A stretch of 64,000 bases of DNA, taken from assembly GCF_009208735.1 (NCBI RefSeq), contig NZ_WFLJ01000019.1, positions 98,549 through 162,548 of the forward strand. Direction: 5' to 3'. A program made the position numbers and the translations under genes. Under the pieces are notes generated by a model. That model ran no database searches. It was not told the DNA's origin and saw only the letters and a list, made by a program, of their open reading frames with translations. This document shows, in pieces, positions 30,080-39,453 of the stretch. Origin of the DNA: Janthinobacterium rivuli (GTDB taxonomy: Bacteria > Pseudomonadota > Gammaproteobacteria > Burkholderiales > Burkholderiaceae_D). Every line of letters starts with the position of its first letter. Position 1 is the stretch's first letter.

Positions 30080-32461
30080 TCAGACGCCGTAAGGTATCCA
30101 CACGTTTTTCACTTGCGACGCATGCGCCAGCACGGCACGGCCACCGCTTTGCGCGGCGCTATACCAGTCGCGGCCCTTGGCGCCACCGACCCAGGTGCGC
30201 TTCAGGGTGCCGGCCGACAGGCGCTCGACTTCCGCGCAACCGTCAAGCGAGCCGTCATGGCGCCAGACGGCGTCGATGTCGGCGTGCGTGGCCAGCGTGC
30301 GCGCCAGTTCATCGGCGTTGCCGCTGATGATGTTGACGACGCCGCCCGGCAGGTCGGACGTGTCGAATACCTGGTACAGGTCCAGCGCGGAGAGCGGATG
30401 CGCTTCCGACGGCACCACCACCACGCGGTTGCCCAGCGCGATGGCCGGCGCCACCAGCGAAATAAAGCCCAGCAAAGGCGCTTCGTTCGGGCAAACGATG
30501 CCGATCACGCCGACCGCTTCATTGAGCGCCACGGTGATGCCCTTGGTGGGCGGCTGGTGTGCCAGGCCGTCGTACTTGTCGGCCCAGGCGGCATAGTAGA
30601 ACAGGCGTTCGATCGAGGCCTGCACTTCCTTCTCGGGATTTTTACTGCCCGTCATGGCGGCGATGCGGGCAGCGAATTCGTCGGCGCGTGCGGCCAGGTT
30701 TTCCGCGATGTAGTACAGCACTTGCGCGCGGTTGTGCGCCGTGGCACTGGTCCAGCCGGACGCCTTGTGGGCCGCTTCGACGGCGTGGCGGATATCCTTG
30801 CGGCTGCCCACGCCCACCTCGGCCAGCAGGGCGCCGTTCACGCCAAAGACGGGCGCGCTGTAGGCGCTGTCGGGGCGTGCCTGCTTGCCGCCGATGTACA
30901 TCTTGGCCGTGCGGTCGATGGCGAACGGATCGGCTGCCGCCGGCTTCGCATTGCCCTTGGCTTTCGCTTCCAGCACCGGCAATGCCGGACGCGCATCTTC
31001 GGCCAGGGCCGTCATGTATTCCAGCATGCCTTCGCGGCCGCCTTCACGGCCGAAGCCCGACTCGCGGTAGCCGCCGAAGCCGCAGGCCGCGTCGAACTGA
31101 TTCGCGCTATTGATCCATACCACGCCAGCCTTGATGGCCGGTGCGATATCGAGGGCCAGGCTGATCGACTCGGTCCACACGCTGGCGGCCAGGCCGTACA
31201 CCGTGTTGTTCGCCAGCTGCACCGCTTCAGGCGGCGTGCGGAAGCTCATGGCCACCAGCACGGGGCCGAATATTTCAGCCTGTGCCACGGCGGCCGACGT
31301 CGACGCGCCCGTAATCAGGGTAGGCGGGAACCACGAACCGTCGGCCGGCAATTCGCACGCCGGCTGCCATACGTCGCAGCCTTCGGCACGGGCCGAATCG
31401 ACCAGCGCGGCGATGCGCTGGCGCTGTACGGGGTCGACCAGCGCGCCCACGTCCATCGATTTGTCCAGCGGCGAGCCGAGACGCAGGTTCTCCATGCGCG
31501 CGCGTACCTTGTTCAGGAAGCGTTCCTGGATCGATTCCTGCACCAGCAGGCGCGAACCGGCGCAGCATACTTGGCCCTGGTTGAACCAGATCGAATCGAC
31601 CAGGCCTTCCACGGCGCCATCGAGGTCCGCGTCTTCAAAGACGATGAACGGCGACTTGCCGCCCAATTCCAGCGACAGCTTCTTGCCGCTGCCGGCCGTC
31701 GCCTCGCGAATCAACCGGCCGACTTCCGTCGAACCCGTGAACGCGATCTTGTCGACGCCAGGATGGTTGACGATGGCCGAGCCAACGCGGCCATCGCCGG
31801 TGACGATGTTGACCACGCCGGCCGGCACGCCCGCCTGCACGCACAGTTCGGCGAACAGCATGGCGGTCAGCGACGTGAATTCGGCCGGTTTGAAGACCAC
31901 CGTGTTACCGGCCGCCAGGGCCGGGGCGATTTTCCACGACAACATCAGCAGGGGGAAATTCCACGGCACGATCTGGCCCACCACGCCCACGGCGCGGTAG
32001 TCGGCGAATTCTTCCGACTGCAGCTGCGCCCAGCCGGCGTGATGGTAGAAATGGCGCGCGGCCAGCGGCAGGTCGATGTCGCGCGTTTCGCGGATGGTCT
32101 TGCCGTTGTCCAGGGTTTCGAGCACGGCGAACAGGCGCGAATGCTTTTGCAGCAAACGGGCCAGCGCGTACATGACTTTCGCGCGGCCATGGCCACCCAT
32201 GCCTTGCCAGACGGGCAGCGCGCGGCGCGCCGCTGCCACGGCGCGTTCGACGTCAGCATCGCTCGCTTGCGTCAGTTCGGCCAGCTGGCTGCCATCGGCG
32301 GGGTTGGTCGAGGCGAACAGTTCGGCCGGCTCGCTCCAGGCATTGTCGATGAACAAACCGAAGGTGCGCTGGTGGCCGTCGAGCCACGCCTGCGCTTCTT
32401 TTTGACTTTCGGGAGCAGGGCCGTAGTCCATAGTATTGAGAATCTCGTTAATTGTTGGCAT
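30080..32461 (-). CDS. Two-module aldehyde dehydrogenase (ALDH16-like), second module apparently inactive
   Basis: 793 residues. Module 1 (about 30-500) is a complete ALDH: oxyanion Asn168 in VPWNFPLLM, Glu265 in LELGGKSPF, and catalytic Cys299 (or 300) in FNQGQVCCAGSR. Module 2 (about 520-790) has the ALDH N-terminal pattern (MYIGGKQARPDSAYS, GVIGIVCPNEAPLLG) but is shorter and lacks the Glu and Cys motifs, reading AEVERLSAGTLKRTWVGG where they belong. It starts 12 nt after deoC, so the likely substrate is acetaldehyde from deoxyribose-5-phosphate cleavage. The pseudo-module may act in assembly. Confidence 0.88.
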   Translation of the reverse strand: MPTINEILNTMDYGPAPESQKEAQAWLDGHQRTFGLFIDNAWSEPAELFASTNPADGSQLAELTQASDADVERAVAAARRALPVWQGMGGHGRAKVMYALARLLQKHSRLFAVLETLDNGKTIRETRDIDLPLAARHFYHHAGWAQLQSEEFADYRAVGVVGQIVPWNFPLLMLSWKIAPALAAGNTVVFKPAEFTSLTAMLFAELCVQAGVPAGVVNIVTGDGRVGSAIVNHPGVDKIAFTGSTEVGRLIREATAGSGKKLSLELGGKSPFIVFEDADLDGAVEGLVDSIWFNQGQVCCAGSRLLVQESIQERFLNKVRARMENLRLGSPLDKSMDVGALVDPVQRQRIAALVDSARAEGCDVWQPACELPADGSWFPPTLITGASTSAAVAQAEIFGPVLVAMSFRTPPEAVQLANNTVYGLAASVWTESISLALDIAPAIKAGVVWINSANQFDAACGFGGYRESGFGREGGREGMLEYMTALAEDARPALPVLEAKAKGNAKPAAADPFAIDRTAKMYIGGKQARPDSAYSAPVFGVNGALLAEVGVGSRKDIRHAVEAAHKASGWTSATAHNRAQVLYYIAENLAARADEFAARIAAMTGSKNPEKEVQASIERLFYYAAWADKYDGLAHQPPTKGITVALNEAVGVIGIVCPNEAPLLGFISLVAPAIALGNRVVVVPSEAHPLSALDLYQVFDTSDLPGGVVNIISGNADELARTLATHADIDAVWRHDGSLDGCAEVERLSAGTLKRTWVGGAKGRDWYSAAQSGGRAVLAHASQVKNVWIPYGV

Positions 32462-32473
32462 GACGATTGTTCT

Positions 32474-33433
32474 TTAAGGTTGTGCGTGACGATGATTGGC
32501 CGAGTAGCTGCCGGTGACGTAGTGCTCGAGCTGGCGCTCGATGTCGGTCAGCAGGCTGGAAGCGCCGATGCGGAACAGGTGCGGCTGCAGCCATTCGTTG
32601 CCCAGTTCTTCCTTCATCAGGGTCAGGTATTGCAGCGCGCTCTTGGCCGAGCTGACGCCGCCGGCCGGCTTGAAGCCCACCTGGAAGCCCGTCTGCTCGT
32701 GGTATTCGCGAATCGTGCGCACCATCGTCAAGGCCACGGGGATGGTGGCGTTGACGCCTTCCTTGCCGGTGGAGGTCTTGATGAAATCGGCGCCGGCCAT
32801 CATGCAGACCCACGACGCCTTGGCCACGTTTTCCATGGTCAGCAAGTCGCCCGTGGCGAGAATCGCCTTCACGTGCGCTTCGCCGCACGCCTTGCGGTAA
32901 GCCAGCATTTCGTCGTACAGCACCTGCCAGTTGCCGTTCAGGACGTGCTGGCGCGTGATGACGATATCGATCTCGGAAGCGCCGGCGGCGACCGACAGTT
33001 CGATCTCGCGCAGCTTCGTTTCCATGCTCGTCAGACCGGCCGGGAAACCTGTCGACACAGCGGCGATGGGCAGGCGGCCCTGGATGACTTTCACGGCTGG
33101 GGCGATCATCTCGTGGTACACGCACACGGCGCCGGTGCTCAACTGCGTCAAGCCCAGCGCGTCCATCAGGTCGGCGCGCAGCGGGCGCATGGCCTTCATG
33201 CACAGGCGTTCCACGCGGCCCGGCGTATCGTCGCCGCCCAGGGTGGTCAGGTCGATCATCTGGATGGCTTTGACCAGCCAGGCGGCCTGGTATTCCTTTT
33301 TCACCGTACGGCGGTTCGCCAGGCTGGCCGCGCGGCGGTCCGTCGCGGCGCGGTTGACGCGGATCTGGTTGATCCAGCCCAGGTCGAGGCCAACGGCCTC
33401 GTTACGCTTGAATTCGGGGTGCATGAGTGTCAT
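32474..33433 (-). CDS. deoC: Deoxyribose-phosphate aldolase
   Basis: 319 residues of the longer class with an N-terminal extension. Schiff-base Lys in ADFIKTSTGKEG; further active-site segments IDLTTLGGDDT, SEIDIVITRQHVLNG, VKAILATGDL and VGFKPAGGVSSAKSALQY. It splits 2-deoxyribose 5-phosphate to glyceraldehyde 3-phosphate and acetaldehyde. The ATG overlaps the deoB stop by 4 nt (ATGA), and the aldehyde dehydrogenase follows 12 nt later, matching the reaction order. Confidence 0.95.
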   Translation of the reverse strand: MTLMHPEFKRNEAVGLDLGWINQIRVNRAATDRRAASLANRRTVKKEYQAAWLVKAIQMIDLTTLGGDDTPGRVERLCMKAMRPLRADLMDALGLTQLSTGAVCVYHEMIAPAVKVIQGRLPIAAVSTGFPAGLTSMETKLREIELSVAAGASEIDIVITRQHVLNGNWQVLYDEMLAYRKACGEAHVKAILATGDLLTMENVAKASWVCMMAGADFIKTSTGKEGVNATIPVALTMVRTIREYHEQTGFQVGFKPAGGVSSAKSALQYLTLMKEELGNEWLQPHLFRIGASSLLTDIERQLEHYVTGSYSANHRHAQP

Positions 33434-34623
33434 AACAAGCTGGTTCCATTAGCAAGTGGTGGTACGCCAAGGTGCTTGGCGAGGGTTTGGCCAATATCGG
33501 AGAACGTCTCGGAAATACCCAGTGCGCGCGGGGCGACGCCGGGGCCGAAGAAGATCATCGGAATGTGTTCGCGGGTGTGGTCGGAGCCGTGCCAGGTCGG
33601 GTCGCAGCCATGGTCGGCGGTGATCACGACCAGGTCGCCTTCCTTGAGCTTGTCCATGAATTCCGGCAGGCGCGCATCCATTTCGCGCAGCGCGTCGGCA
33701 TAGCCTTCGACGTTGCGGCGGTGGCCAAACGCCTGGTCGAAATCGACGAAGTTCACGAACGTGAGCGACTTGTCCTGCACTTCATCTGCCGTCTTCAACA
33801 GCGCTTCGAACAGCGCCATGTTGTCGACGCCTTTGACGACGCGCGAGATACCCTGGGTGGCGAAAATGTCGCTGATCTTGCCCAGGCCGACGACTTCGCC
33901 GCCCGCATCCTTGACGTGGTCGAGCAGGGTCTTGCTTGGCGGCGCGACGGCGTAGTCGTGGCGATTGGACGTGCGCGTGTAGTTGCCGTTGCTGCCGGTG
34001 AACGGGCGGGCGATGACGCGGCCGATGTTGTACGGTTCGACCAGCTTGAAGGCCATTTCGCACACTTCATACAGGCGTTCGAGGCCGAACGATTCTTCGT
34101 GCGCGGCGATCTGCATCACCGAGTCGCCCGAGGTATAGATAATCAGCTTGCCGGTGGCGACGTGTTCATCGCCATGCTTGTTGATGATGTCCGTGCCCGA
34201 GGCATGGCAGTCGCCGAGAAAGCCCGGCACGCCGGCCATGGCTTTCAGTTTGTCGGTCAGGTCGGCGGGGAACGATGGCGTGGTGCGGGGAAAATATCCC
34301 CAGTCGAATTCGACGGGCACGCCGGCGATTTCCCAGTGGCCGCTCTGCGTGTCCTTGCCGGTGGAGCGCTCGCGCGCCGCGCCGTAGGCGCCGGTAAAAC
34401 CGTCGCGCTGGTCGAAGCCCGTGGCCCATTCGCCGCTGGCCAGGTGCGCGGCGGCGCCCAGGCCCAGGCGTTCCATGTTCGGGAGTTTCAAGGTCTTGCC
34501 GCTTTTGGCGACAGTGCTGGCAATGTGGCCAAAGGTATTGGCACCTGCGTCGCCATACTTGGCGGCGTCTGGCGTCGCGCCAAGGCCGAAGGAATCAAGC
34601 AGGAGGATAAATGCGCGTGACAT
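33430..34623 (-). CDS. deoB: Phosphopentomutase
   Basis: 397 residues, alkaline-phosphatase-fold phosphomutase. The N-terminal metal site is RAFILLLDSFGLGATPDA; GKDTQSGHWEIAGVP provides the phosphorylated Thr region; C-terminal metal ligands lie in NFVDFDQAFGHRR and VVITADHGCDPTWHGSDHTREHIP. It interconverts ribose or deoxyribose 1-phosphate (from PNP/DeoA) and the 5-phosphate used by DeoC. It is translationally coupled to deoC and lies 117 nt after the purine nucleoside phosphorylase. Confidence 0.95.
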   Translation of the reverse strand: MSRAFILLLDSFGLGATPDAAKYGDAGANTFGHIASTVAKSGKTLKLPNMERLGLGAAAHLASGEWATGFDQRDGFTGAYGAARERSTGKDTQSGHWEIAGVPVEFDWGYFPRTTPSFPADLTDKLKAMAGVPGFLGDCHASGTDIINKHGDEHVATGKLIIYTSGDSVMQIAAHEESFGLERLYEVCEMAFKLVEPYNIGRVIARPFTGSNGNYTRTSNRHDYAVAPPSKTLLDHVKDAGGEVVGLGKISDIFATQGISRVVKGVDNMALFEALLKTADEVQDKSLTFVNFVDFDQAFGHRRNVEGYADALREMDARLPEFMDKLKEGDLVVITADHGCDPTWHGSDHTREHIPMIFFGPGVAPRALGISETFSDIGQTLAKHLGVPPLANGTSLL

Positions 34624-34669
34624 GATAAGGCTCGCTTTAGGGAATGATGCGGGGTGATGCGGACAGTGT

Positions 34670-34689
34670 AGGCCGGATTTTGCCGGCCT
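34670..34689. repeat. Hairpin between the PNP gene and deoB
   Basis: AGGCCGG and CCGGCCT arms surround a 6-nt loop. No T-run follows, so it may slow or stabilise the transcript, or be a REP-like palindrome, rather than terminate. Confidence 0.4.
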
Positions 34690-34740
34690 GCCGCGCGGCA
34701 GCGCCGGTGGCCGGCGCGCCGCTACTGCGTAAAAAAGTGC

Positions 34741-35580
34741 TTAGGCTTGCGGTTGTTCAGCGACTTTGGCCAGGAAAGCGAGGATCAGCTTGACCAGGTC
34801 TTTCGCGCCGATGGCCGCGTATTTCAGGGTTTGTTCGTGCGACAGGGCGAATGGCGACATGCCTTCAGCCAGGTTGGTGATGACGGACACGCCCACCACT
34901 TTCAGGTCGCAATGACGGGCCGAGACCACTTCCGGCACCACCGACATGCCGACCGTGTCGGCGCCCAGGCGGGCCATCATGCGGATTTCCGCGGCCGTCT
35001 CGAAGTTCGGGCCCGGGTAGGCGACGAACACGCCTTCGTGCAGGGTGATGCCGTTCGAGGCAGCCGTGTCCTTGACCAGTTTGCGCAGGTCCGCATCGTA
35101 GGCGTTGGCCATGCTGAAGAAGCGCGGGCCGAAGCGGTCGTCGTTCGGGCCGACCATCGGCGTGCCTGGCAGCAGGTTGATATGGTCGCTGATGGCCACC
35201 AGGCTGCCGGCGTCCACTTCAGGGCGCAGGGAACCGGCGGCGTTGGTGACGAACAGCATTTCGCAGCCCAGCAGTTTCAAGGTGCGGATGGCGCTCGTCA
35301 TCACGCCCATGCCATAGCCTTCGTAGAAGTGGCCACGGCCCTTCATGCAGACGACGGCGACGCCCGACAGGGTACCGACCACCAGTTCGCCGGCATGGCC
35401 ATGCACGGTGCTGATCGGGAAGCCGGGCAATTCGTCAAAGCTGATGCTGACGGCGTCCGTCATCTGCTCGGCCAACACACCCAGGCCGGAGCCGAGGATC
35501 ATCGCCACGCGCGGCTTGAAATTTTCAGGAGCGCGGGCACGGATGATTTCGGCGGCGTGGAAAGGGGTGTTGTTCGACAT
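34741..35580 (-). CDS. Purine nucleoside phosphorylase (trimeric, XapA/mammalian-like)
   Basis: 279 residues from ATG at 35580, with AGAGGA just upstream; an in-frame ATG at 35634 has none. The class II PNP pattern is clear: MILGSGLGVLAE, STVHGHAGELVVGTL, GRGHFYEGYGM, VTNAAGSLRPEVDAGSLV, the substrate loop PGPNFETAAEIRM, and GMSVVPEVVSARHC...TNLAEGM. Length and motifs separate it from the 235-residue DeoD type. It releases hypoxanthine, guanine or xanthine plus (deoxy)ribose 1-phosphate. It is the first gene of the minus-strand deo set and is preceded by one copy of the shared promoter/operator module (35714-35787). Confidence 0.93.
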   Translation of the reverse strand: MSNNTPFHAAEIIRARAPENFKPRVAMILGSGLGVLAEQMTDAVSISFDELPGFPISTVHGHAGELVVGTLSGVAVVCMKGRGHFYEGYGMGVMTSAIRTLKLLGCEMLFVTNAAGSLRPEVDAGSLVAISDHINLLPGTPMVGPNDDRFGPRFFSMANAYDADLRKLVKDTAASNGITLHEGVFVAYPGPNFETAAEIRMMARLGADTVGMSVVPEVVSARHCDLKVVGVSVITNLAEGMSPFALSHEQTLKYAAIGAKDLVKLILAFLAKVAEQPQA

Positions 35581-35713
35581 GGTTATCCTCTGATTGACTA
35601 ATGATGATGGTTTGCTGCCTGCGCGGCAGTACAAGGCAAGATGCTGCGGCCCAGGTATCGGGTAAGTATGGTGTTACAGGTATATCGAAATGCGTATTGC
35701 CACTATTTGCCGC

Positions 35714-35787
35714 CACTATGCATCAAACGGAATATGTATGGCAAATACCATTTTTCTTGCCCATTTATACAATTCAAATATAAATGG
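35714..35787 (-). promoter_or_regulatory. Shared nucleoside-regulon promoter/operator module, copy A (PNP-deo)
   Basis: Read toward the PNP gene: CATTTATA-N9-TATAAATG inverted repeat, 17 nt, -35-like TTGCCA (complement of 35739-35744), 18 nt, -10-like CATAGT (complement of 35715-35720). The same order and spacing occur at 39081 and 54193. The operator centre lies about 65-70 bp upstream of the expected start site, an activator position. The PNP ATG is 134 bp downstream. Confidence 0.7.
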
Positions 35788-35906
35788 CCGATATTATAGT
35801 CCAGGCAAGCACTCGCCCGCCAGCGGAGGCCACGCCCCGGCGATGCCCGGGAAATGCATGCATACAAGCTCCATACGAACACGTTTTGCACACGCTCCGT
35901 ACGAGC

Positions 35907-35962
35907 TTGACACAGGCTTGACACCGATAAGACAAATGTTTACAGTTCCGAACAAATGTTTA
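35907..35962 (+). promoter_or_regulatory. psuK promoter with overlapping 11-bp direct repeats
   Basis: TTGACA (35918-35923), a 17-nt spacer and TACAGT (35941-35946) form a plausible promoter; another TTGACA lies at 35907. The 11-mer ACAAATGTTTA occurs at 35932-35942 and again at 35952-35962, exactly 20 bp apart, covering the -10 and start region. This is a candidate repressor site for the HTH-bearing PsuK. A start near 35953 also supports GTG 35981 as the psuK start. Confidence 0.5.
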
Positions 35963-35980
35963 ATCCTTCAGCGAAACCCT

Positions 35981-37138
35981 GTGACCGATACCAATAAAAA
36001 AGACCAGCTGTACACGCTGATCCGCAACAACCCTTTCATCTCGCAGCAAGACCTGGCGAGCGAACTGGGCTTGTCGCGCTCGGCCGTCGCCGGCCACATC
36101 GCCGGATTGATCCGCGAGCGCCGCCTGCTGGGGCGCGCCTACGTGCTGCCCGACAGCCGCCCCGTGCTGTGCATCGGCGCCGCCAACCTCGACCGCAAGA
36201 TGCGCACCCTGGCCACCCTGCAGATGGGCACCTCGAATCCCGTGCGCTCGGAGGAAGTGTTTGGCGGCGTGGGCCGCAACATCGCGGAAAACCTGGCCCG
36301 ATTGTCGATTCCCGTCGCCCTGCTGACGGCGCTGGGCGACGACGCGGCCGGCCACGCCTTGCAGACGCACGCGGAAGACGCGGGCATCGACATGCGCGGC
36401 AGCCTGCATCTGAGCAACACCAGCAGCGGCACTTACACGGCCGTGCTCGACGAACATGGCGAAATGCTGCTGGCGATGGCCAACATGCAACTCTACGAAC
36501 AGCTGACCCCGGCCTTTCTGCACAGCCGCCAGCCGCAGCGCGCCGCCGCAGCCCTCACCGTCTGCGACCTGAACCTGGGCCACGACAGCGTGCAGGCGCT
36601 GCTGGCCGACGCGCGCCAGGACGCCGCCCACGCGACGCCGCTGGTCATCGTCGCCGTCTCGCAGCCGAAGATGGCGCACCTGCCACAAGACTTGACGGGT
36701 TTGCATCTGCTGATCCTGAACCGGGGCGAGCTGGAAACGCGCGTGGCGCGCGCCTTGCCCACGGCATTCGAGGTGCGCGCCGCCTGCCGCGAAGTGCAGC
36801 GCCAGGGCGCGCGCCAGGTGATCGTCACCTGTGGCGGCGAGGGCGTGTACTTCACGGATGGCGACAGTCCGGACGCGCCTGTCGTCCACCTGGCCGCGCG
36901 CGAAGTGGACGCCGTTGACGTGACGGGCGCCGGCGACGCGTTTTCCGCCGCCGTCTGCTGGTCGCTGTACCACGACAGCAGCGATCTGAAACTGGCATGC
37001 CGGCGCGGCCTGAAGCTGGCCGCCATGACCCTGGAATCGGCTGCCACCGTCTCCCCCCTGATTTCCGCCGGCGCGCTCGACAACATCGACGACGCCGATC
37101 TGGCGCCCCCACCCCCTACCCTCTTTCAACAGGACTGA
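35981..37138 (+). CDS. psuK: PfkB family pseudouridine kinase with N-terminal HTH
   Basis: 385 residues from GTG at 35981; in-frame ATGs upstream (for example 35936) fall within or before the predicted promoter. Residues about 8-55 form a winged HTH ([31 protein letters not shown]). From about 60 a ribokinase-like fold follows: [42 protein letters not shown] and signature [13 protein letters not shown] with the catalytic Asp. It phosphorylates pseudouridine to the 5'-phosphate for PsuG, whose gene starts 1 nt after its stop. The HTH may let the kinase repress its own promoter. Confidence 0.88.
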   Translation: MTDTNKKDQLYTLIRNNPFISQQDLASELGLSRSAVAGHIAGLIRERRLLGRAYVLPDSRPVLCIGAANLDRKMRTLATLQMGTSNPVRSEEVFGGVGRNIAENLARLSIPVALLTALGDDAAGHALQTHAEDAGIDMRGSLHLSNTSSGTYTAVLDEHGEMLLAMANMQLYEQLTPAFLHSRQPQRAAAALTVCDLNLGHDSVQALLADARQDAAHATPLVIVAVSQPKMAHLPQDLTGLHLLILNRGELETRVARALPTAFEVRAACREVQRQGARQVIVTCGGEGVYFTDGDSPDAPVVHLAAREVDAVDVTGAGDAFSAAVCWSLYHDSSDLKLACRRGLKLAAMTLESAATVSPLISAGALDNIDDADLAPPPPTLFQQD

Positions 37139-37139
37139 C

Positions 37140-38069
37140 ATGACCCAATTACAGAATTTCCTCTTGTTCTCGCAAGAAGTGCTAGCCGCGCGCGCGGCCG
37201 GCAAGGCCATCGTGGCGCTGGAATCGACCATCATTTCGCACGGCATGCCGTATCCGCAAAACGTGGAAATGGCGCGCGAAGTGGAACAGATCATCCGTGA
37301 CGGCGGCGCCGTGCCGGCCACCATCGCCATCATCGGCGGCAAGATCTGCGTGGGCCTATCGCCCGAGCAGCTGGAACTGCTGGGCACCTCGCCCGACGCC
37401 ATGAAGGTCAGCCGCCGCGACCTGCCGTTCGTGCTGTCGCAGGGCAAATTGGGCGCCACCACCGTGGCCGCCACCATGATCTGCGCGGAACTGGCCGGTA
37501 TTTCCGTGTTCGTCACGGGCGGCATCGGCGGCGTGCACCGTGGTGCGGAAACGAGCTTCGACATTTCCGCCGACTTACAGGAACTGGCGCAAACGTCCGT
37601 GGCCGTCGTCTGCGCGGGCGTCAAATCCATCCTCGACATCGGCCTCACCCTGGAATACCTGGAAACCCACGGCGTGCCCGTCATCAGCGTGGGCCAGGAA
37701 GGTTTTCCCGCCTTCTTCACGCGCGAAAGCGGCTTCAAGGCCGATTTCCGCCTCGACACGGCCGAGGAACAGGCCGCCTTCATCGGCACCAAGTGGCAGC
37801 TGGGCTTGAAAGGCGGCGTGATCGTCAGCAACCCCGTGCCGGCCGCGCAAGCGATGCCCAAGGAAGAGATCGATGCCATCACTACGCAGGCGCTGCAGGA
37901 AGCCGATGCGGGCGGTGTGAAGGGCAAGCAAGTCACACCATTCCTCTTGTCGCGCATCAAGCAGCTGACGGATGGCCGCAGCCTGGCGACGAATATCGCC
38001 CTGGTCAAGCACAATGCGCAAGTCGGCACCGCGCTGGCCATTGCCATGCAGGCGGTCGTGGCACGATAA
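37140..38069 (+). CDS. psuG: Pseudouridine-5'-phosphate glycosidase
   Basis: 309 residues, family length. Motifs: [29 protein letters not shown]-like region [21 protein letters not shown]-equivalent [60 protein letters not shown]. It splits pseudouridine 5'-phosphate to uracil and ribose 5-phosphate, so modified RNA nucleosides also feed the uracil pathway. It is adjacent to psuK, forming the standard PsuKG pair, and the LysR gene follows 94 nt later. Confidence 0.95.
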   Translation: MTQLQNFLLFSQEVLAARAAGKAIVALESTIISHGMPYPQNVEMAREVEQIIRDGGAVPATIAIIGGKICVGLSPEQLELLGTSPDAMKVSRRDLPFVLSQGKLGATTVAATMICAELAGISVFVTGGIGGVHRGAETSFDISADLQELAQTSVAVVCAGVKSILDIGLTLEYLETHGVPVISVGQEGFPAFFTRESGFKADFRLDTAEEQAAFIGTKWQLGLKGGVIVSNPVPAAQAMPKEEIDAITTQALQEADAGGVKGKQVTPFLLSRIKQLTDGRSLATNIALVKHNAQVGTALAIAMQAVVAR

Positions 38070-38163
38070 TACGACTGCTGTAAAGAAGCGCGCGGCCTGT
38101 CATGGCTTGCGCGCCGTTCCCGCGCTGAGGTTCCCGCTTAGCATCAGGTAATGCAAGGAAAGC

Positions 38164-39066
38164 ATGTCCATCGATCTGAAACAGTTAAAGTATTTTCTTG
38201 CCGTCGCCGAGGAGAAAAGCTTCAGCCGCGCCGCCGAGCGCCTGCATATCTCGCAGCCGCCGTTGAGCCAGCAGATCATGAAACTGGAAAGCGAACTGGG
38301 CGTGCGCCTGTTTGCCCGCACCACGCGCACGTTCGAGCTGACCGTGGCGGGCAAGGCGCTGATGAACGAGGCGGCCGAGTTGCTGGCCAAGATGCGCATG
38401 ACCATCGACACCATCCGCCAGATCGACCGCGGCGAAGTGGGCCGCTTGCGCGTGGGCATCGTCGGCTCGGCCATGTGGGGCCCCATCCCCAGCCTGCTGG
38501 AAGAATTCCAGACCAAATTTCCCAGAGTCACCTGGACCATCCATGAATTCGGTCCCACGGTGCAATACGAAGCCTTGCGCGCCAAGCAGATCGATGTCGG
38601 TTTCTGGCGCGAACCCAAGCTCAACGATGACGACTTGCGCCACGATAATCTACGCCAGGAACTGTGCTTTCGCGAAAACGTGTGCGTGGCCGTCAACGAA
38701 CACCATCCATTGGCCAAGAACACGGCGATCGAACTGATCGACATCGCCCACGAGCCGATGCTGACCCTGAACCTCGACAAATCCGCGTTTCCCCGCTACC
38801 TGGTGCAGTGCTGCATCAACGCCGGCTTCGAACCCGTGATTTTCCAGGAAGCGAGCGAGCCGCAAACCCTGCTGGCCATGGTGGGTGCGGGCCTGGGCGT
38901 GACCCTGGTGCCGGAAACGACCAGCCGCATCGGCTGGCCCGGCGTGGTGTTTCTGCCGATCAAGACCAATCCGCCGTCGGCCAACCTGTACATCAGCTAC
39001 ACCACGCTCGACGACGCTCCCGTCGTGCGGGCCTTCCTGAATATCATCAATCCCCCGGCTAGCTGA
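38164..39066 (+). CDS. LysR family transcriptional regulator (next to nucleoside ABC importer)
   Basis: 300 residues. The N-terminal HTH (LKQLKYFLAVAEEKSFSRAAERLHISQPPLSQQIMKLESELGVRLFART) is followed by the effector domain (GRLRVGIVGSAMWGPIPSLLEEF). Its stop lies 14 bp before copy C of the shared promoter/operator module that precedes the nucleoside importer. It is the best positional candidate for the protein binding that module, whose operator sits at the upstream activator position typical of LysR proteins. This is an inference; the local DeoR is an alternative. Confidence 0.9.
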   Translation: MSIDLKQLKYFLAVAEEKSFSRAAERLHISQPPLSQQIMKLESELGVRLFARTTRTFELTVAGKALMNEAAELLAKMRMTIDTIRQIDRGEVGRLRVGIVGSAMWGPIPSLLEEFQTKFPRVTWTIHEFGPTVQYEALRAKQIDVGFWREPKLNDDDLRHDNLRQELCFRENVCVAVNEHHPLAKNTAIELIDIAHEPMLTLNLDKSAFPRYLVQCCINAGFEPVIFQEASEPQTLLAMVGAGLGVTLVPETTSRIGWPGVVFLPIKTNPPSANLYISYTTLDDAPVVRAFLNIINPPAS

Positions 39067-39080
39067 GCTGCGGCACCGCC

Positions 39081-39153
39081 TATTTATATGCACTGCATAT
39101 AAATACATAAACAAAAACGTATTTGTCATACATATCTGGCATGATGCATAGTG
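39081..39153 (+). promoter_or_regulatory. Shared nucleoside-regulon promoter/operator module, copy C (ABC importer)
   Basis: TATTTATA-N9-TATAAATA (39081-39105; here even an 11-bp perfect palindrome around ACT), 17 nt, TTGTCA (39123-39128), 18 nt, CATAGT (39147-39152). Same architecture as the copies near 35714 and 54193. It lies about 300 bp before the BMP gene, implying a long leader. Confidence 0.72.
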
Positions 39154-39453
39154 ATTCGGACGCCCATCGCGGCGCCGGTCCCGTGCTTGCCCTGCCCGTC
39201 CATTGACGGCGCATCCCAGCCCGCTCCGGCAGCCCCTTCGATGTTGTACTTATAAAAGAGACGGGGCGCGACTGTTGCATGAGCCTCACACTGTAGACAG
39301 AAATACATACAAGGCCAGCAATGATCTTGTGCAATACAGTGCAATGTTGATAAGGAATTATCACCTCGTGCATCAAAAACAGGCTAAATCGGCCCCAAAT
39401 TATATGTTTCACCTATAAAAAATATACAATATCGATCTTCCAGGAGCCAATTC
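39154..39453 (+). promoter_or_regulatory. Long leader of the BMP gene with GTGCAAT repeats
   Basis: This is roughly 300 bp without a gene between module C and the BMP start. GTGCAATACA (39329-39338) is followed immediately by GTGCAATGTT (39339-39348). A related GTGCAATATC lies before the DeoR gene (45256-45265), so these could be DeoR sites. I see no purine-riboswitch signature. CAGGAG precedes the BMP ATG. Confidence 0.35.

Noticed and set aside
30113..33703. 1196-residue open frame on the plus strand
   Set aside because: It lies wholly antisense to the aldehyde dehydrogenase, deoC and part of deoB. It is His/Arg/Gln-rich with no motif, as expected for a high-GC shadow frame.
35960..38047. 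695-residue minus-strand frame across psuK and psuG
   Set aside because: Both plus-strand genes are clear enzymes; the minus frame is composition-driven.
39154..39453. Possible purine riboswitch in the BMP leader
   Set aside because: The leader is long and precedes a purine nucleoside importer, but I could not find the conserved three-way-junction bases of purine riboswitches.
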